A stretch of 64,000 nt of DNA from Fibrella forsythiae (GTDB lineage: Bacteria; Bacteroidota; Bacteroidia; Cytophagales; Spirosomataceae): positions 62,001 to 126,000 of the forward strand of contig NZ_JAFMYW010000008.1 of the NCBI RefSeq assembly GCF_017353175.1, written 5' to 3'. Positions 45,616 through 53,093 of this stretch are shown here, piece after piece; the stretch's first letter is position 1; every line of letters starts with the position of its first letter. The position numbers were made by a program, and so were the translations under genes. The notes beneath the pieces were generated by a model. The model worked only from the letters and a program-made list of their open reading frames with translations, had not been told where the DNA came from and did not search any database.

Positions 45616-45945
45616 CATCTCTGTTAGCTTGCATAGCTTATCCAGAGCTGCTACCGTTTCGGATACCCGCCGACGAGAGACCAGTACCATCGCATCGTCT
45701 TGGAGACGCAAGTGGACTACTCTTCCCTTTTTTACAATTCGAACTACGTGAGCAGGGTTGACTAATGAGGATTTGCTGACTCGCAAAAAACTTGGCAATT
45801 GTCGTTGGTGATGTAATAGCGTCTGGCTAACCAGCAGCGGCCTTGATTGCTGTAGGCTGTAAATGTTGGTATAATTACCATCCCCTTCCAGTCGAATAAT
45901 TAACTCGGGACGCTTCAATGGCGAGTAACCTGGAAAGTAGATCAA
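45604..45945 (-). CDS. Stand-alone LytTR DNA-binding regulator
   Basis: 113 residues, nearly all LytTR domain: LEGDGNYTNIYS, LLVSQTLLHHQRQLPSFLRV, SSLVNPAHVVRIVKKGRVVH, LQDDAMVLVSRRRV. No receiver or membrane domain is attached, unlike classical LytR/AgrA regulators, so its signal must come from elsewhere or from its own expression. Such short LytTR proteins are common in Bacteroidota. A decayed relative lies at 42043-42165. Confidence 0.85.
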   Translation of the reverse strand: MIYFPGYSPLKRPELIIRLEGDGNYTNIYSLQQSRPLLVSQTLLHHQRQLPSFLRVSKSSLVNPAHVVRIVKKGRVVHLRLQDDAMVLVSRRRVSETVAALDKLCKLTEMLPE

Positions 45946-46109
45946 AGTGAGACGGCGATCTGATAAACAGTTAGACGCTGGTAGTAGCTACGGATTACCT
46001 AAGCTTTAGGCTTTGGCAAAGTTTATGCACGAGAGATCGCAATGTGTAGAAATTTGTTAATTTTATCGAGATTATTTGTGACTATTCTACCCTCAAACGT
46101 CAAACACAC

Positions 46110-46235
46110 GTGGCTACTCTGAAATCTCAGACCATTCAAGCGTCAGATGCTCTGGTCAAACAAATCATATGGTTGTCTATCTTACTGGGCGCGGTGGGCA
46201 ATATGTGGTTGATATGTAAGCTGCTCTTCGGCTAA
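46110..46235 (+). CDS. Possible 41-residue single-helix membrane peptide
   Basis: GTG start at 46110. The N-terminus VATLKSQTIQASDALVKQ is followed by a hydrophobic helix (IIWLSILLGAVGNMWLICKL) and a short tail. Its build matches the 43-residue frame at 38803-38934 (GTG start, ALV, one helix near the C-terminus). No start context or homologue supports it strongly. Confidence 0.35.
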   Translation: MATLKSQTIQASDALVKQIIWLSILLGAVGNMWLICKLLFG

Positions 46236-47350
46236 CCGTGAAGGCAATTGAAGCCGGTTATCGGAGCCAGTCCATTTCAGTGCTCTCTTTTGAGGGGCCA
46301 GCGCCTGTGATCAATTAGATCGTCTAGATTCAAAATCCAGATGACTAGGAGCGAATAGACAACAAAGGACCAAATGACTATCATGACATTGAGGTTAGGG
46401 CAAAATGTACATTTGTCTACTTTATGTACATAGTTATAAGCTAACGATCACTTAAGCAATAAGTTGGCCATTTATTAAGTATAATTTAATTATTAAGAAA
46501 TTTCCTAAGTATTTAACCGGGCTTAGACTGGGTCTTGCCTGTCGATTCCATACCTCGGCCCCCAGGAAGCGCCGACAAACAGAAATGGCGCCAGCTGATT
46601 TAATTAGAGCGGCATCACCTGCCCAGCTGACCTAACAAAAAAGCGAACGGGTCGTACCCGTTCGCTTTCCATTCTATCCACACCATAAGGGAATTGCCCT
46701 TATTGTACACAAAGAAACATGTTTTAGCCTATCTGGGCTTAGTTAACGAGGTAGCGGCCTTTTGTCTAGTATCAGCTATCAAAAAGCAATACCTGAGGCT
46801 TATCAGAGAACATACTGACAAAGTATTTACGAGCAAAACAACATTGATTCATGTCGATGCGCAGCAAAACTGCCCGGACGCGGGATCGCTGCGCTCACGC
46901 TTAATCATGGTTCAGTAGGGAGTTGTCCACCAGGAGTACGGCGTGACCTATTATGCCTCCTTAAGTCAAATGGTAGTGACTACCATAAAAGTGTTTGTTC
47001 ATCCCGCCATGGAGGCGCTGGTGAAGCTGATCCTTTGGGCAGCTGTGTTAGTGGGCTCAAGACGTGTAGCCCGTGCGTCGTACAGGGTAATTACTCATCT
47101 GGTGTAACCAGTGTATACTTACTACTCAGTAGCCGGAGGTTCAGGTACGTAAACAACCAGAATCTCCGGCACAGCTACCTCGTTGACCTCTCCAGTAAAT
47201 ACCTTGTCTTGACTAAGCGGTTTAATCTAACCTGCAGCTAGCTATTTTCATCACTGCTTTAGGCGTTTACATGTCTGCTACTGCTCAAGGCTCACTAGCT
47301 TGTGTACCGGTGCGATTGATAATCGTTCTGCTCGCACTTAGGCGTACCAC
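46236..47350. other. 1.1-kb gap without a convincing gene
   Basis: AT-rich around 46380-46510. The only clear structure is a terminator-like hairpin at 46640-46668. Short open frames at 46694-46918 and 47035-47241 lack family features. The stretch looks like decayed accessory DNA. Confidence 0.5.
46640..46668. terminator. Terminator-like hairpin
   Basis: AAAGCGAACGGGT (46640-46652) pairs perfectly with ACCCGTTCGCTTT (46656-46668) around a 3-nt loop, with an A-run on the left. No intact gene ends beside it; it may belong to a lost gene or to a small RNA. Confidence 0.6.
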
Positions 47351-47482
47351 TTAGTGCTTCCGCACAGGTACAAGTAGGTATAAATGGTAGTAGCGGGCAT
47401 TGACTCCTGTCAGTTTTGTCAGTGGGTCATCTAGCCGTTTTTGAATGCTTAATCCCTCTTTGTTTAGTACCCAAACTACCAT
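47351..47482 (-). CDS. 43-residue peptide translationally coupled to the sigma factor
   Basis: The ATG (47482-47480) overlaps the stop codon of the sigma-factor gene as TAATG, the classic coupling arrangement. It encodes MVVWVLNKEGLSIQKRLDDP followed by a second half ending LYLLVPVRKH. In this position Bacteroidota usually carry an anti-sigma gene, but the product is too short for a membrane-bound anti-sigma factor. It could be a truncated one or a novel small regulator. Confidence 0.45.
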   Translation of the reverse strand: MVVWVLNKEGLSIQKRLDDPLTKLTGVNARYYHLYLLVPVRKH

Positions 47483-48075
47483 TAAGAGTTAAAGTCAATA
47501 TCACGCTGTCCACATCCTGCACCCGTTGAAGCACGCTTATGATAATGGTGAATATCCTGATAAAGTATGCACCGAAGTTGTTGTAAGGCGAAGCGATAGC
47601 GCGTTTTTACCGTGCCCAAAGGAAGACCCAGTGCCTGAGCTACTTCTTCGCGGGTGTACGCTTGATTATAGACCAAATCAATGATCTCCTGGTATTTGGG
47701 GGCTAAGTGAGCGGTGACAGAGTAGTGTAAGGGCCCCTCGCTAGTTGTAGAAAAACAGGGCTCATCCGTCAGATAAGGAGCTGCCGTCTGAAGCCGTTTT
47801 TGGTGCTTTAGCTCATCCAGGGCTAGGTTCCGGGCGATAGTCAGCATCCAGGTGAGTAGCTTTCCCTGCTGGGCATCATAAGCCTGCCTGTTCAACCATA
47901 TTTTTAGGAACGCATCCTGGAGCAGGTCTTCCGCCCGCCCCCGATCATGGAGCATGCGCACCAGTAACCTGAGCAGGCCAGGCGCATAAGTTGTATACAG
48001 GGTAGCAAAGGCTGCAGGATGGTCAGCCAGTAAGCTAGCAATCAAGTGCTCTTCGGCCTGGGGAGAAGGCGACAT
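47482..48075 (-). CDS. RNA polymerase ECF sigma factor
   Basis: 197 residues, with the two ECF parts. Region 2 contains LLVRMLHDRGRAEDLLQDAF, LKIWLNRQAYD and LLTWMLTIARNLALDELKHQ. Region 4 contains LAPKYQEIIDLVYNQAYTRE and EVAQALGLPLGTVKTRYRFA. The MLTIARNLALDELK form recalls the SigK/RpoE-like ECF19 and related groups. The target promoters are unknown. No full anti-sigma gene follows; only a coupled micro-ORF does. The DoxX-like gene upstream (180 nt away, same strand) may be a target or partner. Confidence 0.92.
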   Translation of the reverse strand: MSPSPQAEEHLIASLLADHPAAFATLYTTYAPGLLRLLVRMLHDRGRAEDLLQDAFLKIWLNRQAYDAQQGKLLTWMLTIARNLALDELKHQKRLQTAAPYLTDEPCFSTTSEGPLHYSVTAHLAPKYQEIIDLVYNQAYTREEVAQALGLPLGTVKTRYRFALQQLRCILYQDIHHYHKRASTGAGCGQRDIDFNS

Positions 48076-48254
48076 AATAAACCGTTAACTCGTGAGGGAA
48101 TGGCCCCTGCTTAAACTGGCAACTGATCAAAATGTTGAGCAAGATTTACGCAACGCAAACAACTGATTCGAAGAGTTAATAATGCCGTTCAGTAGATCAC
48201 TAACAAATACCCTGCTAGCCTCTCGCCGCCTGGCGAATTTTTCGCTTGAACCCT

Positions 48255-48815
48255 CTAAGCAGTCTGTAAACTGCGCTCAACGTTGGGAACTTGCTTAGGG
48301 AGCGTACTGCGTAGACTCTGAGGCTGAGCAACGATCCGCGCTCCTGTCCAAGTCGAGGCCACGACCATACCGGCCGCCACCAGGATGATGTCTTTGATGA
48401 TATACTGTGCCGCCAGCGTAGGGGCGTGGGTGGAGCTGAGGAAGAGTTCACCGGGGAAAATCACCAGGGGCGACATCGCCCCAATCATCTGGGCGGCCAT
48501 TAGCCAGACACCCACCCTGAGAAAGCGGCCCGTCAGAAAGCAGACACCAATGACCGTTTCTAAGCCCGCCACAAAAACCATGGCGCTATGACCTGACAAA
48601 ATACCAAAGGTTAGCACGGTCGTGGTCCGCGTGGCCAGATCCTCAATAGGGCTGATGCCTGGGAAGAACTTCAGTATCCCAAAGCCAAAAAACACAATAC
48701 CCATCCCGATCCGAAGCAGGGCAATACTGTGGGCGACAAGCCATCGATTGATGCTGGTATCCAGCCGGTCAAACTGGGTGAAGAGGTTAGTTAGCGTTTT
48801 CATCGTGTTGAGCAA
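48255..48815 (-). CDS. DoxX-like membrane protein
   Basis: 186 residues with four hydrophobic helices: LLRIGMGIVFFGFGILKFFPG and SPIEDLA at the front, AMVFVAGLETVIGVCFLTGRFL, VWLMAAQMIGAMSPLVIFP, and YIIKDIILVAAGMVVASTWTG. This is a DoxX/DoxD-like pattern; the DUF417 family (YkgB) is an alternative. A second in-frame ATG at 48803 gives a 182-residue version. It precedes the ECF sigma factor gene on the same strand. ECF-DoxX neighbours often concern oxidative or chlorine stress, which is inference here. Confidence 0.75.
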   Translation of the reverse strand: MLNTMKTLTNLFTQFDRLDTSINRWLVAHSIALLRIGMGIVFFGFGILKFFPGISPIEDLATRTTTVLTFGILSGHSAMVFVAGLETVIGVCFLTGRFLRVGVWLMAAQMIGAMSPLVIFPGELFLSSTHAPTLAAQYIIKDIILVAAGMVVASTWTGARIVAQPQSLRSTLPKQVPNVERSLQTA

Positions 48816-49025
48816 CAGTTCGCTACACCTACGGGGAAAACACCATAACTAGATTCACCCAGCGGTTAATTTAAATAGTGCAATAAATTGTAGCTTTCAT
48901 CTAGTACTGACAGATTTAGTTCATTTGTTTCGAGAAAGGGTTTTGCCTGAGTTAGATTGTTGTAGAAGATAATAGATAGTGATAAAAAAGAGAATGGGTG
49001 ATCAATATATCCCCTGATAAACGTA

Positions 49026-49175
49026 TCAAATTGGTAGGAATAGGCTGAAAGTAGCCCCCTGCCCCGGCTGGCTGGTCGCCGTAATGGCTCCCCATGGTTG
49101 GCCGCGACTTTCTCACAAATAGCCAGCCCGATACCCCCCTCTAGCTGGCACCTCGAAGCAACTATCTTTTAGTAG
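49026..49175 (-). pseudogene. Histidine kinase C-terminal relic
   Basis: Read leftwards, the G2 box and end of a HATPase_c domain are clear: LEGGIGLAICEKVAANHG, then after a 1-nt frameshift ITATSQPGQGATFSLFLPI and a stop at 49026-49028. The frame closes at a stop just upstream of 49175, so the N and G1 boxes and all sensor parts are gone. It is what remains of a PAS/phytochrome-type sensor kinase, which may once have served the orphan receivers to the left. Confidence 0.7.
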
Positions 49176-49211
49176 AGATATAGCGAACTATCCGTACACG
49201 TACAAAAAGCA

Positions 49212-49242
49212 AGACCCCTAATTCTTAACGAGTTAGGGGTCT
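49212..49242 (-). terminator. Terminator downstream of the former tRNA end
   Basis: AGACCCCTAA (49212-49221) pairs exactly with TTAGGGGTCT (49233-49242). Read leftwards it is followed by a T-run (CTTTTT over 49203-49210). It sits 10 nt beyond the tRNA 3' end copy on the same strand, as expected for a tRNA gene terminator. Confidence 0.75.
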
Positions 49243-49252
49243 CTGTATAATC

Positions 49253-49270
49253 TGGCGGTCCGGACGGGAC
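49253..49270 (-). other. Attachment site: 18-nt copy of a tRNA 3' end (probably tRNA-Asp)
   Basis: On the minus strand it reads GTCCCGTCCGGACCGCCA: T-stem half, acceptor strand CCGGACC, discriminator G and CCA. Immediately to the right the sequence no longer continues as a tRNA. This is the usual footprint left by a tyrosine integrase that targets a tRNA 3' end. Orientation predicts that the intact tRNA gene lies beyond the right edge, next to the integrase. Assignment to tRNA-Asp is from memory of the acceptor/T-stem pattern. Confidence 0.7.
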
Positions 49271-49302
49271 AACTCAACAGTACTGATTACTAGACATTTA
49301 TA

Positions 49303-49337
49303 GTATCAATTCATATTAGGTATCAAACGAGTATCAA
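49303..49337 (+). repeat. Three GTATCAA direct repeats near the attachment site
   Basis: GTATCAA occurs at 49303-49309, 49320-49326 and 49331-49337, spaced 17 and 11 nt, 33-67 nt inside the tRNA-end copy. They are placed and sized like arm-type binding sites of a tyrosine integrase. The stretch 49338-49808 has no convincing gene. Confidence 0.5.
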
Positions 49338-49808
49338 AAAGGAAGAAATGCATATAAGCTAAGGCTTTGCTACCCTTATTATATAATGCCTTTGTATTCA
49401 TTAGCTAATAGGGTCCCTGCCCCCTACGCCTCGTTCCGCGAGCACTGCATGACCGGTTCGCACAATGTCATTAAAGGGTATAGTGATTATAAGTTATACC
49501 ATGCTCAAATACGTTCGATTTTTACACCTTGCCTGCATTGGATATTAGCAATGGCCTACTCAGAGAGATGAATGTCCCAGGTAAGTGGACTCTGCAAAGC
49601 TAGCCAACCAACCACGTAACCAAACAAACTGAGAGAGGCCGACACTGTCGAGCCGAGTCTAGCCAACCGTGGCACTCAGGTACGTTCGCTTGTCGAATGA
49701 GACGCTTTTTACGCGTTCTGTCCACCGGGCATTGATCTGTCGGACATGACGTGAAACACAGACAGAAGACCGGCAATAATCAAGCTATCATCCTGTCAAC
49801 CAGAGCAA

Positions 49809-50039
49809 TTAGCCATACTGAAACACCCAAAAAAACAGCAAAATGTATAGTAGTATACAGAAACACACAGTTAGAACAAAAAGTGAAATGATGTTCAATG
49901 CACTTCTGAATTGGGGATTCATCACTTTTTTACTTGTCTTCACTGTAAGGTACAAAACCAACAGAAAAGGAAGCCCTAAATACGTAGTCGCCAAATCGCG
50001 CAAGCTATCTGCCGAAAAAGTAGCTTCCAATAAGATCAT
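49809..50039 (-). CDS. Possible small two-helix membrane protein
   Basis: 76 residues with two hydrophobic helices (YLGLPFLLVLYLTV and IISLFVLTVCFCILLYILLF) joined by a basic loop (KTSKKVMNPQFR), and a C-terminal FWVFQYG. A rightward frame on the other strand (49843-50043) looks far less protein-like. No family recognised. It lies just inside the left end of the island. Confidence 0.4.
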   Translation of the reverse strand: MILLEATFSADSLRDLATTYLGLPFLLVLYLTVKTSKKVMNPQFRSALNIISLFVLTVCFCILLYILLFFWVFQYG

Positions 50040-50526
50040 ATAGCGTTTGAATCTCTTTTATACTGACGCTTTGAAATGTGAACCAACCCGATTAATCAGA
50101 GCTTTCAGCCTGTCGACCGAGACGCGCCCACGCCACCTGCTTGGACGGGCCACCCAACAGTATAAAGGGCGCAATGGCACTAGACTACAACTCTGTGACA
50201 ATCAACCACTGAAAGTTCACTTCTCTCCTCGCCCAATCGATTCAACTCACAGCCAATTAAAGCATGATTATACCGACTTATTAGCATATTAAGCAGACAA
50301 TTGACTAAATGGTAGACGGAGGCTTAAACCTTGATAGTTGAATAGGCCATACTATTAACCTTATCCGTAATTGTAAACCAGACGGATTTAGTAACGTTTA
50401 GACAACCAGCTTGATGACCTATGCTTACTGTAGCTGTTATGGAATACAGTCAGCTTGGCCTTAACGTTCCGACTGAATTTGCTCAAATTCCTGTGCCAAA
50501 TCGCTATATACCTGCTTCTTATTCTT

Positions 50527-50796
50527 TCAGAACGACGGGTGGGAGTAGGTAATCACTGAAATACCATTCCAGCTGCCCAGACTGTACGTAGCAGACACCC
50601 GTTTCATATTGTTGACAAACAAATGCTCCGTGTAATAATCATACCGAAAACAACTGATGAGTTGCAAGGACATTACCACGATCACAATTACGTATACATA
50701 GATGAGGAGAGAGACCGTGCTGCTAACAACAAAATGACCGCTTGAGACATTATTGGTATCAAACTCGTTGTAGAAGTACACTTTTAAATCACACAA
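50527..50796 (-). CDS. Possible single-helix membrane protein
   Basis: 89 residues with one clear hydrophobic helix (VSLLIYVYVIVIVVMSLQLI) and a soluble C-terminal half. Its start is only 2 nt from the divergent gene at 50799, so the two can hardly both have normal promoters; one of the starts may be wrong. No family recognised. The gap 50040-50526 has no convincing gene. Confidence 0.3.
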   Translation of the reverse strand: MCDLKVYFYNEFDTNNVSSGHFVVSSTVSLLIYVYVIVIVVMSLQLISCFRYDYYTEHLFVNNMKRVSATYSLGSWNGISVITYSHPSF

Positions 50797-50798
50797 CT

Positions 50799-51176
50799 GT
50801 GGCAGAATTTTTTATTCATGTAGAGCTCTTAGAAGCTGATTCCACTCATTACACTGAATTGCACCATATTATGGTGCAAGATGGCTTCCACGATTTTGTA
50901 GAGACAGAGGACAAAAAAACGCGATATAGCTTGGGGCAGGGGCTATTTCGATCTTTTTGGGCACTAGGTCACGAAGAGATTCAATCCAACAATCACGTTG
51001 CTTCTCAAATGCTATTCGTAGCGAAACAATCAATTGAGAAACTGGGAAAACCCTACAGAGTGCTTGTGACTAGGAACGCGCTTGCAACAGGTTCTGGACT
51101 AAGGCCACGCTTTAAGTACGATGTTGAAATTTTTTCTAGTGTGGAAAACGACATAGCAAGTGAGACCCCACAATAA
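50799..51176 (+). CDS. Small protein with GhoS/DUF2622-like layout
   Basis: 125 residues from the GTG at 50799 (VAEFFIHVELLEADSTHYTE); a longer in-frame start at 50742 adds a sequence with no protein character. The beginning (FFIHVELLEAD...YTELHHIMVQDGF) has the beta-alpha pattern of DUF2622, the family of the antitoxin endoribonuclease GhoS, but the similarity is weak and the protein is longer. It ends inside a perfect palindrome at 51170-51234. The function is not established. Confidence 0.5.
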   Translation: MAEFFIHVELLEADSTHYTELHHIMVQDGFHDFVETEDKKTRYSLGQGLFRSFWALGHEEIQSNNHVASQMLFVAKQSIEKLGKPYRVLVTRNALATGSGLRPRFKYDVEIFSSVENDIASETPQ

Positions 51177-51234
51177 TACTTACATAAAAGAAGCCAGCTC
51201 AGTGAGCTGGCTTCTTTTATGTAAGTATTATTGT
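51170..51234. repeat. Perfect 65-nt palindrome (32-bp arms, 1-nt loop)
   Basis: 51170-51201 and 51203-51234 are exact reverse complements (centre GAAGCCAGCTCAGTGAGCTG). The inner part with TTCTTTTATG could be a terminator, but the complementarity extends outward well beyond a normal one and includes the last codons and stop of the preceding gene. Confidence 0.9.
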
Positions 51235-51298
51235 GAAATATTTAGATTCAGGCTTCCCATGAGTTTTAACGGTTATCTTATATAACTCCTCATCAAAC

Positions 51299-52234
51299 GT
51301 GAAAAGCGAAGAGAAAAAACAGGCTGCTGAATGTGAAGAATCGACATATAAGACAGCTGTGAAAGGAACTAATGGCGAGACTGACGCAAGCGCCACGACT
51401 AAAATTGCCTTCTTTATTACGCCTTTAGGTGGAGATAGCTCTGAAATTCGTCGGGCGACAGATGGGATTATCAACGCAGTTATCGAACCTGCACTAAAGC
51501 AATTTAACATTCAGTTAGTGCCTCCTCATAAAATCAAAAATCCAGGAAACATTACCCGGCAGATTGTGAGGTATATCTTGGAGTGTGATCTAGTTATTGC
51601 TAACCTGACAGGCTTAAACGCTAATGTGATGTACGAATTAGCTATTCGACATGCTAGGCGCAAGCCAGTGATTGTAATTGCTGAAATCGGAACTACTCTT
51701 CCATTTGATATAGCAGCTGAGCGAACCATATTTTATAAAAATGACATGGGCGGGGCAGTTGAGCTCATGGCTCGACTGATCGACACTATACCTGTAGCAC
51801 TTGAAGATCAAAATCCAGAAAATCCTGTTTATAGCGGATTAGAGTCATCAATCATACAGGAGCAAATTAAGGAGGGGGGAGGTAGCCAATTACAAGCTTA
51901 CGTAATTGACAAATTAGATCAACTTACAGATAGCGTCGCATCAATGAGGAACAACTTTGATACTCAAAGAACAGCTAGTATGTACGCTACAAATAACTCC
52001 GCCAGAACTATGTGGGCAGTAACATTAAAGTATCCTACTTATGAGAAGGTTGAACAAGCTAAGAAGGTGATCAATAAATATCTCCCTGAAGCTATTATTG
52101 GTACAGATACAAAGGGGGAGCTTATTTTGATTGGGCTTTCTGATACTCTTGAATCAAAGAGTAAGGTAACCTCACTTTACGAGAGATTAATGAACAGTGG
52201 TATCGCAGCAGAAAGCATATTGCCGGTAGGGTAA
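51299..52234 (+). CDS. TIR/nucleoside deoxyribosyltransferase-like protein
   Basis: 311 residues from a GTG; a linker of about 34 polar residues precedes the fold. Residues 35-165 have the flavodoxin-like pattern of a family found in defence islands: AFFITPLGGDSSEIRRATDG, VIEPALKQFNIQLVPPHKI, ILECDLVIANLTGLNANVMY, ELAIRHARRKPVIVIAE and LPFDIAAERTIFY. The conserved ANLTGLNANVMYELA resembles nucleoside 2-deoxyribosyltransferases and TIR-like NAD-cleaving proteins. The C-terminal 90 residues (TLKYPTYEKVEQAKKVINKY) look like a separate small alpha/beta sensor domain. A role in nucleotide or NAD sensing in phage defence is inferred. Confidence 0.65.
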   Translation: MKSEEKKQAAECEESTYKTAVKGTNGETDASATTKIAFFITPLGGDSSEIRRATDGIINAVIEPALKQFNIQLVPPHKIKNPGNITRQIVRYILECDLVIANLTGLNANVMYELAIRHARRKPVIVIAEIGTTLPFDIAAERTIFYKNDMGGAVELMARLIDTIPVALEDQNPENPVYSGLESSIIQEQIKEGGGSQLQAYVIDKLDQLTDSVASMRNNFDTQRTASMYATNNSARTMWAVTLKYPTYEKVEQAKKVINKYLPEAIIGTDTKGELILIGLSDTLESKSKVTSLYERLMNSGIAAESILPVG

Positions 52235-52404
52235 TTGACCTCAAACCGTCCGATTCCCAACCTCTGAGCGATCCAAGAAATGGGTGGGCTTCAGGGAGGC
52301 TTCATTCGACAAATAGAATTGCAGCGAAGGGGGATCATAAAGTTATAACTTTCTCGACCTACCCAAATGAACAATTGCCAGACTTAATACCAGTCCAAAA
52401 CAGA

Positions 52405-52465
52405 GGTCAAAAAGTAGGGCCACTAAGTTTAGATCGTCTAACTTAGTGGCCCTAACTTTTTGACC
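52405..52465. repeat. Imperfect inverted repeat before the serine recombinase gene
   Basis: GGTCAAAAAGTAGGGCCACT at the left is mirrored by the sequence ending AAGTTAGTGGCC-type at the right (arms about 28 nt, two single-base indels), running up to 3 nt before the ATG at 52469. A related CACTAAGTGGCC occurs at 57308-57319 and GCCACTTAGT at 57178-57187. It may be a recombination (res-like) site or an element end. Confidence 0.55.
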
Positions 52466-52468
52466 TTT

Positions 52469-53026
52469 ATGAACCACGTTTTCGGGTATGCCCGCGTATC
52501 GACCACTGATCAGAACCTTGACACCCAACTTGACGCCCTTAAGCGGGCCGGATGCCACGAAATTTTTCAAGATAAAATTACTGGCGTAAGCACCAGCCGT
52601 CCGGCACTTGACCGGATGCTAACCAAGCTCCGACCTGGTGACACGGTGATGGTGGCCCGCTTCATTAGACTCGGCCGGAGCCGGGATCACTTAATCACGC
52701 TAATGCGTGACTTTGTTCAGCAAGGTATCCAATTTCAGGCGTTAGATTTGGGCGTTGACAGTAGTACACCGGCCGGGAAGCTGGTGCTCGACATTTTTGC
52801 TGCGCTGGCTGAATATGATCGGGAGAGTCTGAATGAACGTACCCGCGTCGGTCGGGAACTGGCGAAGGCAAAAGGCACCTACATGGGTAGACCTGCTGGT
52901 CTTGACCCCGTCAAGTTGGAAAAGATTAAGACCGCAGCTTTGGCGGGTTTATCAATAACTGACATTGTTAAACTAACAGGTATCAGTATGTCTACAGTAA
53001 AGCGATACCGAGGGATAATATTATGA
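52469..53026 (+). CDS. Small serine recombinase (resolvase/invertase)
   Basis: 185 residues from the ATG at 52469. Nucleophile Ser is in FGYARVSTTDQNLDTQLDAL, the Arg pair is in RFIRLGRSRDHL, and the E-helix continues ALAEYDRESLNERTRVG. A C-terminal Hin-like helix-turn-helix (GLSITDIVKLTGISMSTVKR) binds the crossover site. It belongs to the Tn3-resolvase/Pin group. The HEPN-motif gene starts 67 nt downstream on the same strand. Base composition is closer to the core than that of the next gene. Confidence 0.93.
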   Translation: MNHVFGYARVSTTDQNLDTQLDALKRAGCHEIFQDKITGVSTSRPALDRMLTKLRPGDTVMVARFIRLGRSRDHLITLMRDFVQQGIQFQALDLGVDSSTPAGKLVLDIFAALAEYDRESLNERTRVGRELAKAKGTYMGRPAGLDPVKLEKIKTAALAGLSITDIVKLTGISMSTVKRYRGIIL

Positions 53027-53093
53027 CTAGAGTACTGGTCGCTTATATATTGCCTTGTTAAAACATAAAACATTTAATCTAAAGCTGTAGAAT

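Noticed and set aside
46694-46918. Frame of 74 codons from a TTG
   Set aside because: Weak start, no family, and it sits in decayed DNA; could still be a remnant (KKHVLAYLGLVNEVAAF).
47035-47241. Frame of 68 codons
   Set aside because: Low-information Ser/Leu-rich sequence with no start context or neighbours.
49386-49571. Frame of 61 codons just inside the island
   Set aside because: No hydrophobic or domain pattern; unlikely codon use.
49843-50043. Rightward frame opposite the two-helix membrane protein
   Set aside because: It mirrors the leftward frame, which has the more convincing membrane pattern.
50047-50292. Frame of 81 codons
   Set aside because: No recognisable features; nothing near it suggests an operon.
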